A stretch of 38,348 bases of DNA from Methanobacteriota archaeon (GTDB lineage: Archaea > Thermoplasmatota > Thermoplasmata > RBG-16-68-12), in assembly GCA_005878985.1 (NCBI GenBank), contig VBMA01000077.1, positions 1 to 38,348 of the forward strand, read 5' to 3'. Of this stretch, positions 32,182 to 38,348 are shown piece by piece (the first letter of the stretch is position 1; each line of letters begins with the position of its first letter). Made by a program: the position numbers and the translations under genes. Below the pieces are notes generated by a model that was not told where the DNA came from, did no database searches, and saw only the letters and a program-made list of their open reading frames with translations.

Positions 32182-33198
32182 ATGCGGCTCCAGCAAGTCG
32201 TGAAGGACGAACGACGTCCGCGCGAGTTCGACCCGCGGGAATACATCTCCACGTGGACGGAGAAGGACCTCCTCCACGGGAAGATCGTCGACGCCTGGGT
32301 CATCATTTTCCGGACCCGCGGCTGCTACTGGGCGCGCTCGAGCGGTTGCTCGATGTGCGGATACGTGAACGACGTGGCGCAGGAAGTGAGCCCCGCGGAC
32401 ATCGGCCACCAGCTCGACGTGGTCCTGAAGAAACATCAGGGACAGCCGCTCGTGAAGGTCTACACCTCCGGGAACTTCTTCGACGACCACGAGGTGTCTC
32501 CCGATGTCCGCGAGCGAATCCTCACGGAACTCGGAGACCGCTGCGACAAGGTCATCGTCGAGACGCTCGCCCACCTCTTGCGCCGGGACCAGCTCGACCA
32601 CGCCCTGCGCTTCGTCGACGAACTCGAGATCGCCTTGGGACTCGAGTCGACGAACGAGAAAGTCCTGCGATACGCCGTCAACAAGGTGTGGGGCCTGAAA
32701 GAACACGCGCGAGCCGCGACCTTGGCGCGCGAGGCCGGCGCGACCGTGAAGACGTATCTCCTGGTCAAGCCGCCCTTCCTGACGGAACGGGAGGCAATCG
32801 AAGACGCGGTCCGATCGGGACACGAAGCGGATCCGTACAGCGACACGGTCTCCTTCAACCCGGTGAACGTCCAGGGCCGCACGATTGTCGACCGGCTCTT
32901 CCGCCGGGGCGAGTACCGCCCGCCGTGGCTCTGGTCCGTCGTCGAGGTTCTGGAACGCACTCACGACCTGAAAGCCCACGTGAAGAGCCACCCGACCGCG
33001 GGCGGCATGGTCCGCGGAGCACACAACTGCGGAACCTGTGATCGACGCGTCGTGAACGCGATCGAAGAATTCTCACTCGGCCTCCGCGCGGACTTCGCGG
33101 ACCTATCGTGCGCCTGCCAGGACGTGTGGCGCGCCTACAGTGAGACGCAGCCGTTCATGATGACGTCGGCGGACCCGCTGGCGGTCCTCGAAGCGTAA
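32182..33198 (+). CDS. archaeosine-synthesis radical SAM protein (RaSEA, COG1244-like)
   Basis: A 338-residue radical SAM enzyme. The Fe-S motif is C48-x7-C56-x2-C59 in RTRGCYWARSSGCSMCGY, the signature of the Elp3-like family TIGR01210. Later motifs are KVYTSGNFFDD, ETLAHLL, LEIALGLEST and TYLLVKPPFLTE. C-terminal CGTC and CAC may hold a metal. RaSEA, with ArcS, makes archaeosine at G15 of tRNA. arcS is not in the window. Assignment rests on the motif spacing and family resemblance. Confidence 0.85.
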   Translation: MRLQQVVKDERRPREFDPREYISTWTEKDLLHGKIVDAWVIIFRTRGCYWARSSGCSMCGYVNDVAQEVSPADIGHQLDVVLKKHQGQPLVKVYTSGNFFDDHEVSPDVRERILTELGDRCDKVIVETLAHLLRRDQLDHALRFVDELEIALGLESTNEKVLRYAVNKVWGLKEHARAATLAREAGATVKTYLLVKPPFLTEREAIEDAVRSGHEADPYSDTVSFNPVNVQGRTIVDRLFRRGEYRPPWLWSVVEVLERTHDLKAHVKSHPTAGGMVRGAHNCGTCDRRVVNAIEEFSLGLRADFADLSCACQDVWRAYSETQPFMMTSADPLAVLEA

Positions 33199-33236
33199 CG
33201 TTCATACGCGGTCCGAGAATCGGGAATTGCAATCCG

Positions 33237-33557
33237 ATGCGCGAATACGAGCTGAAACGTGGTACGGGCAAGACCCTCGAGGGCGATGGCCTGCGGAAGA
33301 TCGCCGCGGACGTGTTCGGCGACGTCGGAACGGACGGCGCGAAGGTCATCGTCTCCTACGGGGCCCTCGAGAAGATGGTCGTGTGGACCGACGGCAAGAA
33401 GCTCTTCGTCGACACGACAATGAAGTCTGGCGTTCCGGATCATGTTGCGACGGACACGATCAAGGCGTACAACGCATTTCTCGAGCGGGCGACCGGGCTG
33501 ACGGCGAAGGAGCGGGGCAAGCGAGCGAAGGAAGCCGCGCAGAAAGGCGCCGCCTGA
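33237..33557 (+). CDS. DUF5611-like small archaeal protein
   Basis: A 106-residue protein starting MREYELKRGTGKTLEGDGLR, with KVIVSYGALEKMVVWTDGKKLFVDT and DTIKAYNAFLERATGLTAKER. This is the pattern of the short DUF5611-type proteins conserved in euryarchaea: an antiparallel sheet followed by a helical basic tail. Function is unknown. It follows RaSEA by 38 nt, with a TATA-like GTTCATAC in the gap, and is convergent with the ribosomal stalk gene at 33613. Confidence 0.75.
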   Translation: MREYELKRGTGKTLEGDGLRKIAADVFGDVGTDGAKVIVSYGALEKMVVWTDGKKLFVDTTMKSGVPDHVATDTIKAYNAFLERATGLTAKERGKRAKEAAQKGAA

Positions 33558-33612
33558 GGATCGCTCCCGCTCGCCCTCCAAGAAATGGAAAAGGGTGCGG
33601 GCGGTCCTCGGC

Positions 33613-33921
33613 CTAGCCGAAGAGCGCACCCAGGCCCGCAGCCGCCTCTTCCTCGGAGACCTTCTCTTCTTCCTTCTTCTCCTCTTTCTTCTTCTCTTCC
33701 TTCTTCTCGGCGGGCGGCGCTGCCGCAGGAGCGGCGGTCGGCATCGCCACGGCGGCCTTCAGGGCCTCGTCGATGTTCACGCCTTCCAGCGCGGCGGTCA
33801 GGGCCTTCACGCGGGTCTCGTCGACCTTCACCCCAGCCGCCGTGAGGACCTTCTTCAGGTTCTCCTCGTTGACCGGCTTGCCGGCCGCGTGCAAGACCAA
33901 CGCCCCATACACATATTCCAT
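33613..33921 (-). CDS. rpl12: ribosomal protein P1 (L12-type stalk protein)
   Basis: A 102-residue acidic stalk protein. The helical N-terminal dimer and P0-binding region begins [20 protein letters not shown], followed by an Ala/Pro hinge, a Lys/Glu-rich linker and the conserved tail [13 protein letters not shown] that recruits elongation factors. A perfect GGAGGTGA stands 6 nt before the ATG. It is last in the rpl1-rpl10-rpl12 operon, 25 nt after rpl10. Confidence 0.95.
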   Translation of the reverse strand: MEYVYGALVLHAAGKPVNEENLKKVLTAAGVKVDETRVKALTAALEGVNIDEALKAAVAMPTAAPAAAPPAEKKEEKKKEEKKEEEKVSEEEAAAGLGALFG

Positions 33922-33946
33922 TCGTCGTCACCTCCTTCTTCTTTGA

Positions 33947-34828
33947 TCATCCGGTCATCGTGCGAAGCGCCTCGTCGGCCGCGCCGGGGGCGCGCGCGAC
34001 GAGGGCGAGCATCTGAGCTTGGGCTTTCGCGAGGAGAAACCTGATCGACTCTTTCGTCGGGAACTCGGACTCGACGGCGAGCTCCAGCGCCTGCGCGTGG
34101 GCCTTCGCGAGGAGCGGGCGGATCGTCTCCTTGGTCGGGTATGCAATCGTGAGCGCGAGGGCGAGCGCCTCCTGCCAAGCCTGGGCGATCTGTCCGCGGA
34201 CGACCGTATCGTCGACCGCCAGCGCGTCCCGCCGGAACACCGTACCGGCCTCGTATGCACCCCGCAAATCAAGTCCAACGACGAGCGGGAAGATCTCGAG
34301 CCGCGCGAGCTGCTGGGCGACGTCTTTCGGGATGCGCTGACCCGCCTTCACCATGAGCTTGTCTTGGCGGATCATGACCTTGCCGCGTTCGATCGCTGCC
34401 GGGATCCCGGCCTTCTGAAGTTCGCCGACGACCGGGCCGGGTTTGAACGGCGTCTCGCCCGCGCGGACCCAGAGGTCCTCGGGAGCGAGCTCGCCTCCCC
34501 GCGCGGGGGCGCGCGTCTTCGTCGCCTCGAGTTCTTTGAAGAGTCGGAACGGATTGATGTCCGCCGTCACGACGGCCGTCTGGCCTTCGATCGTGTCACT
34601 GAGCTTGACGAGATCCGGCTTCTCCTCGCTCGCCTGCTGCAACGCGAGACGCAGCAGGTTGTTTTTCGCGACCGTGATCGTCGCGCGCCCGGAGAGCTTC
34701 TTCCGAATCGCCTGGAACTGCGGCGCAGGGATCCCGTGGATGTTCGCGATCCCGACGACACGGGCCTGCGCGCAACGCGTCGCGAGGTTGTCGACGAGTT
34801 GCTTCTTGTACGGAGCGACGTGCGCCAA
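33947..34828 (-). CDS. rpl10: ribosomal protein L10 (P0)
   Basis: A 293-residue stalk base protein. The start is TTG at 34828, 9 nt after the rpl1 stop, with GAGGTGG between. The N-terminal 23S-binding domain includes IHGIPAPQFQAIRKKL and TVAKNNLLRLAL. The C-terminal spine helices that bind P1 dimers show a tandem repeat of about 25 residues (PTKETIRPLLAKAHAQALEL and PTKESIRFLLAKAQAQMLAL). The chain ends ADEALRTMTG, without the acidic GLGxLFG-type tail usually shared with P1. Confidence 0.95.
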   Translation of the reverse strand: MAHVAPYKKQLVDNLATRCAQARVVGIANIHGIPAPQFQAIRKKLSGRATITVAKNNLLRLALQQASEEKPDLVKLSDTIEGQTAVVTADINPFRLFKELEATKTRAPARGGELAPEDLWVRAGETPFKPGPVVGELQKAGIPAAIERGKVMIRQDKLMVKAGQRIPKDVAQQLARLEIFPLVVGLDLRGAYEAGTVFRRDALAVDDTVVRGQIAQAWQEALALALTIAYPTKETIRPLLAKAHAQALELAVESEFPTKESIRFLLAKAQAQMLALVARAPGAADEALRTMTG

Positions 34829-34837
34829 GGAACCACC

Positions 34838-35476
34838 TCAGAGGTACTTCACCGCGGGCCCCATCGTGGTCTTCACGTAGGCGGATTGAATGTTGAATCG
34901 TCCGCGTTCCAGCTTGCCCACGACGCGGCGCATCAATGCGTCCAGATTCTCGGCGAGATCCTCCGGGGGCATGTCCCTCGTCCCGATCGCCGCATGGAAC
35001 GTCCGCTTGTCGCGGCTCCGGACCCGGACCGTGTTCCGCAAGGAGTTGATCAGGTTCGTCGGGTCCGCCGTGGGCGGCACGGGACGTGGCATCCTCCCCC
35101 GCGGCCCGAGGACGACGCCGAGTCGCTTGCCGATCACCGGCATGAGCGGCGCTTCCGCAATGAAGAAGTCGTACGATGTCGCGAGGGTCCTCGCCTTCCG
35201 CTTGTCGCTCGCGTACTCCTCGATCTCCTGCGGCTGGATCACGAGGTCCGCGGCGTTCCGCGCCTTCAAGGCGAGCTCTCCCGACGCGAAGACGCAGATG
35301 CGGATCGGCTTCCCGCGTCCTTTAGGCAGGACGACGTCCTCTTCGACGCGATTCTTCGGGACCGAAAGATCAACATCGCGAAGGTTCACGGCGACCTCGA
35401 CGGACTCTTTGAACGCACGGGGCTTGGCGGCCTCGAGCAGCTTCTTGATGGTCTCGACCGAATGCTTGTCCGCCAA
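34838..35476 (-). CDS. rpl1: ribosomal protein L1
   Basis: A 212-residue L1 with the signature LGPRGRMPRPVPPTADP and C-terminal GRFNIQSAYVKTTMGPAVKYL. It forms the mobile L1 stalk at the E site; in methanogens L1 also binds its own mRNA as a repressor. The start is TTG at 35476 with GGAGG 9 nt upstream. It leads the rpl1-rpl10-rpl12 operon but is split from rpl11 by an oppositely oriented regulator gene. Confidence 0.96.
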   Translation of the reverse strand: MADKHSVETIKKLLEAAKPRAFKESVEVAVNLRDVDLSVPKNRVEEDVVLPKGRGKPIRICVFASGELALKARNAADLVIQPQEIEEYASDKRKARTLATSYDFFIAEAPLMPVIGKRLGVVLGPRGRMPRPVPPTADPTNLINSLRNTVRVRSRDKRTFHAAIGTRDMPPEDLAENLDALMRRVVGKLERGRFNIQSAYVKTTMGPAVKYL

Positions 35477-35484
35477 GGGAGATC

Positions 35485-35522
35485 GCCTCCTGCAGTGCGT
35501 GCAGCTCGATGGCCTCCTGCAG
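35485..35522 (-). promoter_or_regulatory. rpl1 leader with duplicated ribosome-binding element
   Basis: CTGCAGGAGGC occurs twice on the minus strand (35512-35522 and 35485-35495). The copy next to the TTG start is the ribosome site, and its GGAG can pair with CTCC at 35478-35481. A TATA-like TTATTA lies at 35550-35555. Confidence 0.5.
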
Positions 35523-35677
35523 AGGAGAGGCGGCGAAAGAGCGTGGCCCTAATAAGGCTTTGCGGACGCGCGACGCCGGGTCCGTCTTCGGCGAATTACG
35601 AACAGGACTCGACGTATTTCCATCGTCCGTCGCGCGGAATCGACGATCCGAGCGGCGTCGCCCAGGAATTATCAGTC

Positions 35678-35717
35678 GGACGATGATAACTGCATAACCC
35701 TTTTGTAGCCATCGTCC
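35678..35717 (+). promoter_or_regulatory. inverted repeat bracketing the promoter of the second TrmB-like gene
   Basis: GGACGATG (35678-35685) and CATCGTCC (35710-35717) are perfect 8-bp arms, 24 bp apart. Between them lies the TATA-like TTTTGTA (35701-35707), 23-29 nt before the GTG at 35730. Confidence 0.55.
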
Positions 35718-35729
35718 CTAGCCCGATGC

Positions 35730-36548
35730 GTGCGGGAGGAGGACGTCGCGCGGGCGCTCGAGACCCTCGGTCTCACCGGCAAGGAATCGCGCGCGTACCT
35801 GAGCCTCCTCGAGAACGGGGTGGCGAGCGCTCAGCACATCAGCCAACTCCTCGGCGTGCAGTATCCGGCGGTCTATCGGATCTTGCAGTCCCTGCAAACG
35901 AAAGGCTGGATCGAGGTGTCGCGGGAGCGCCCGAACCGATATCGGGCCCGCGCGCCTCGAATCGTCGCGGAAGAAGCGCGTCAATCGAGAGGGGACGATC
36001 TCGTCGCCGCGGCCGAAATGGTCGGCGGGTTGAAGGAGAGCGTCCCCCCGAAAGCACGGGAGACCGAGACGGACCTCTGGATCTACAAAGGCACGGAGTC
36101 AATCGGTCGCAAGCTCCGCGAGGTGGTCCTCTCCAGCAGCGGACAGATTCTGTGCGTCAGTCCGTTCCCTGTCGCCCCCGAGATCCTGCGGCTCCTGTTC
36201 GACGCCCTCGGTCGGTCCCGCCGCCTCGTGCGGGTCGTCTTGAACGAGGCGAACCGACCGGACCTCGCGGAACTCGGGAGCCTCCTCGGACGGAACATGC
36301 GCGTGCAGTTCCACTTCCCGTCTCGGCCGCTGTCCACTACCCGGCTCGCTCACACGTACGTCTTCCCGAGCGACCAGGAGGTGTTCATCCTGAATTCCTT
36401 CTACCGCGAAGGGGAACTCGCGGCGGACAAACTCCAGGGGCTCTGGGTCGGTGACATGGACTTCGTGAGGATCCAGCTCGAGGCGATGCTCCTCGACCTA
36501 TCGCAACCGACCGCCCGGGAGCGCAAGGCGTTCCCGAAAGCTCGCTGA
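35730..36548 (+). CDS. TrmB-family transcriptional regulator
   Basis: A 272-residue protein from GTG at 35730. The winged helix is LGLTGKESRAYLSLLENGVA with LLGVQYPAVYRILQSLQTKGWIEV. The C-terminal part is a phospholipase-D-like sensor domain of the TrmB type (VLSSSGQILCVSPFPVAPEI, YVFPSDQEVFILNSFYR). The HxK catalytic pair is absent, so ligand sensing rather than catalysis is expected. It lies head-to-head with rpl1 and tail-to-tail with rpl11, interrupting the ribosomal gene cluster. An inverted repeat over the promoter suggests autoregulation. Confidence 0.85.
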   Translation: MREEDVARALETLGLTGKESRAYLSLLENGVASAQHISQLLGVQYPAVYRILQSLQTKGWIEVSRERPNRYRARAPRIVAEEARQSRGDDLVAAAEMVGGLKESVPPKARETETDLWIYKGTESIGRKLREVVLSSSGQILCVSPFPVAPEILRLLFDALGRSRRLVRVVLNEANRPDLAELGSLLGRNMRVQFHFPSRPLSTTRLAHTYVFPSDQEVFILNSFYREGELAADKLQGLWVGDMDFVRIQLEAMLLDLSQPTARERKAFPKAR

Positions 36549-36550
36549 CC

Positions 36551-37030
36551 TCAGCCGGCGAGTTGCTTGTCGTACTTGCCCGCCTGGATCTCCGTCGAGA
36601 ACTCTTTCGCGGGCTTCCCTTCGACCGTCACGCCATTCGAAACGCAGGTGCCGACGACCTCGAGGACCCGCGCCTTCAGGGATTTCGCTTGCATCGCGTC
36701 CGCTTTCATGTTCGCGATCTTGATCGCCTGCGGGAGCGACAGGTTCCCGACCCGCGTCTTGCCGGGGTCGCCGGACCCTTTCTCGATCTTCAGCTCTTTC
36801 GCAATGAGCGCGGACGTCGGGGGGGTCCCGACCTCGATCGTGAAGGCCTTCGACTTCGGATCGACGAGCAGCGTGACGGGGACTTTCATCCCTTCGAAAC
36901 TCTTCGTCTTCTCGTTGATCGCCTTGATGATCTCGACGATGTTCAGGCCGAGAGGACCGAGCGCCGGTCCCAAGGGGGGTCCGGGGGTCGCCTTGCCCCC
37001 GTCGACGAGGACGTTCAGCTTCTCCACCAT
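36551..37030 (-). CDS. rpl11: ribosomal protein L11
   Basis: A 159-residue L11. The N-terminal domain has the invariant GGKATPGPPLGPALGPLG, and the C-terminal 23S-binding domain ends with AKEFSTEIQAGKYDK. It sits at the GTPase-associated centre. A TATA-like TTTATG (minus, 37072-37077) and a GAGGT ribosome site 10 nt upstream give it its own promoter after spt5. Confidence 0.96.
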   Translation of the reverse strand: MVEKLNVLVDGGKATPGPPLGPALGPLGLNIVEIIKAINEKTKSFEGMKVPVTLLVDPKSKAFTIEVGTPPTSALIAKELKIEKGSGDPGKTRVGNLSLPQAIKIANMKADAMQAKSLKARVLEVVGTCVSNGVTVEGKPAKEFSTEIQAGKYDKQLAG

Positions 37031-37189
37031 CGTCTGAAACCTCGGTAAGGCGGCCCCAGAGACCGAGCCGGCATAAACGTTTCGACCGTGAGCAAGCGAA
37101 TCATCGTTCGACCATGACCGGGCAATCCCGGATCGTCAGAGCGGGACTTGACGCCACGGTGGCGAGGATCATCGCGAGAGGATGAATGC

Positions 37190-37205
37190 AACCTTAAACA
37201 AGGTT
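37190..37205. other. inverted repeat in the spt5-rpl11 gap
   Basis: AACCTT-AAAC-AAGGTT, perfect 6-bp arms, 40 nt past the spt5 stop. It may be a terminator-like hairpin or an operator. The rest of 37031-37244 holds only the rpl11 promoter and a 23-codon plus-strand frame with no visible signals. Confidence 0.35.
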
Positions 37206-37244
37206 AACGGAGCGGTGCCGGGCCAACTCGTTCGGGTGGCCGAT

Positions 37245-38171
37245 TCACTTTTCCTCTTCTTTCTGGAGGACCCGGACGCTGTCGCCGCGGACCGTCACCG
37301 GGATGCGGACCATGGCCTCGAACAGCTCGACCGTGATCTCTTCTTTCGTCTCGTCGATCTTCATCACGCGGGCCTTTTCTCCCTTGAACGGGCCGGCGAC
37401 CAGTTCGACGATGTCGCCTTCCATGATCCCGCTGACGATCGGCTTCGGGGTAAGGTACGCCTCGATCTCCGAGAAGGCGATTCCCGTCGACTCCCCCTCG
37501 CCCTTCACGACCCCGCGAGCCCGTCGCAGCCCGCGGACGACTTCCTCCAGGCGATCCGGGTTCATGCTCTCGACGTAGACGTAGCCGCGGAAGTTCGCGG
37601 GCACGAGGACCGAGAAGACCCCGACGTCCTTTGCCTTGGCCCGGGCGTAGATGGCGTCCGCCACGGCGCGCTCATGACCAATCGAGGACTTCACCGCGAG
37701 GACCGCCTGTCGTGCGCTGAAGCTCAGGGTCTTCGCGTCGAAGGCGCCCGGGTCGCCCTTCGAGATCGCGTTCACCACGACGTTCAACCGGTCCCCGTAC
37801 CGCGCGCCCTTCGGACACGTGACGGTCAAGGTAATCTCACGCTGGCCGTCCGAGATTAGTCGGAACTCCTTCTCCGTGACCTTCGTGAAGGTGACGTCCC
37901 AGACCTTGTCCTCGACGCCGTACAGTTTGACCGTCCACTCCGGGGGATCGGGAAGCTCGGAATTGTAGACGAGGTCCACCTTGACCCGGATCGTATCGTC
38001 CTCGGTCCCGGTGTTCGTGACGACGACGGCGTATTCTTTCGTCTGCCCGGCGGTCAGCGAGACTTTCTCTTCCTTCAGGTCCAGTTTTACCGCGTAGTGG
38101 CCGACCGCCGGCGGCTCCGGCTTGGACTCCGGCCTCGCCTCGCGCTTCGAGAGATCGTCGAGCAATCCCAT
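37245..38171 (-). CDS. spt5: transcription elongation factor Spt5 (NusG-like) with an N-terminal Ig-like domain
   Basis: A 308-residue protein. Residues about 155-245 form the NGN domain (QAVLAVKSSIGHERAVADAI, NFRGYVYVES) that binds RNA polymerase, and about 248-300 form the KOW domain (EGDIVELVAGPFKGEKARVM). Usual archaeal Spt5 is about 150 residues. Here about 150 extra residues precede the NGN domain, with a beta-sandwich pattern (VSLTAGQTKEYAVVVTNTGT, then REITLTVTCPKGARYGDRLN) like NEW3/CARDB domains. The ATG at 38171 lies 4 nt after the secE stop, so the extension belongs to the same frame and operon. Confidence 0.9.
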   Translation of the reverse strand: MGLLDDLSKREARPESKPEPPAVGHYAVKLDLKEEKVSLTAGQTKEYAVVVTNTGTEDDTIRVKVDLVYNSELPDPPEWTVKLYGVEDKVWDVTFTKVTEKEFRLISDGQREITLTVTCPKGARYGDRLNVVVNAISKGDPGAFDAKTLSFSARQAVLAVKSSIGHERAVADAIYARAKAKDVGVFSVLVPANFRGYVYVESMNPDRLEEVVRGLRRARGVVKGEGESTGIAFSEIEAYLTPKPIVSGIMEGDIVELVAGPFKGEKARVMKIDETKEEITVELFEAMVRIPVTVRGDSVRVLQKEEEK

Positions 38172-38175
38172 TCCA

Positions 38176-38348
38176 TTACCGCCCCAGGGAACCGAAGATC
38201 CCGTGGAAGACGCCGGGTCCGTAGCGCATGATCAGGTAGATCACGAACCCCAGGGCGCCGATCGCGGCGATCCCGAGGCCCGTGATCAGCACGACCTTGG
38301 AGTACTCGTCCGACGTAGGCCGGCGCGCCATCTTCAGGACCCGACCGT
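38176..38348 (-). CDS. secE: protein translocase subunit SecE (partial, runs off the right edge)
   Basis: The frame enters from the right edge with GRVLKMARRPTSDEYSKVVL, followed by a single membrane helix (ITGLGIAAIGALGFVIYLIM) and ends YGPGVFHGIFGSLGR at TAA 38176-38178. The pattern RVLK-x2-R-P before one helix is that of SecE/Sec61gamma, which clamps SecY. At least a few N-terminal residues lie beyond the window. secE-spt5-rpl11 is the standard archaeal order. Confidence 0.92.
   Translation of the reverse strand, partial: GRVLKMARRPTSDEYSKVVLITGLGIAAIGALGFVIYLIMRYGPGVFHGIFGSLGR

Noticed and set aside
37113-37184. A 23-codon plus-strand frame in the spt5-rpl11 gap
   Set aside because: Too short, no ribosome site or TATA box at the right distance, and no recognisable pattern.

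Overview
The window is from a GC-rich archaeon, most likely of the phylum Thermoplasmatota. Archaeal markers are RNA polymerase subunits B and H, PolD large subunit DP2, ribosomal proteins P0, P1, L1 and L11, Spt5, SecE, aEF1B, the archaeosine radical-SAM enzyme and many TATA-box promoters close to start codons. A 5S rRNA gene standing alone, TrmB-type regulators, the VNG/TNG-repeat Zn-ribbon protein and a DUF5611-like protein fit Thermoplasmatota. The order and genus cannot be fixed from the sequence alone.

Layout. 1-2362: the 5' part of rpoB preceded by rpoH and a tRNA-Lys gene with three introns (minus strand), then a leaderless Zn-ribbon/aEF1B gene pair (plus). 2363-6987: a tungstate/molybdate-type ABC transporter (tupABC order) and an APC permease fused to two UspA-like domains. 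7083-8708: a Ras-like GTPase divergent from an A24 prepilin peptidase. 8764-8905: a solitary 5S rRNA gene with an apparent extra hairpin. 8996-13333: a 1,445-residue HhH/Zn-ribbon/TPR/NG-repeat protein with a large predicted ectodomain. 13416-15384: a KaiC-like ATPase with a winged-helix partner, then thioredoxin. 15521-18826: PolD DP2. 19254-25014: a surface-glycan island with a GT-C-like membrane protein, two paralogous GT4 transferases flanking a methyltransferase, and GDP-mannose 4,6-dehydratase. 25019-27240: a thiamine-type HTH regulator with a palindrome over its promoter, then a putative arsenic unit (TrmB-like regulator, ArsM, 37-residue Cys-rich peptide). 27319-30446: a hypothetical gene, an RNase H-like gene and a secreted beta-helix/PKD protein. 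30465-33557: tRNA-Thr, a Zn-ribbon/SAP membrane protein, RaSEA and a DUF5611-like protein. 33613-38348: secE-spt5-rpl11 and rpl1-rpl10-rpl12 on the minus strand, split by an oppositely oriented TrmB-like gene.

The strongest unusual signals are: (i) tRNA-Lys(UUU) with three bulge-helix-bulge introns; (ii) the TrmB/ArsM/Cys-rich-peptide unit with a 7-bp inverted repeat at the expected transcription start; (iii) an Ig-like N-terminal domain fused to Spt5; (iv) the NG-repeat protein joining cytoplasmic nucleic-acid-type modules to an ectodomain; (v) the 5S rRNA insertion.

No gene-free stretch exceeds about 300 bases. The longest gaps are 35477-35729 and 37031-37244, both described below. I see no CRISPR array, insertion sequence or integrase.
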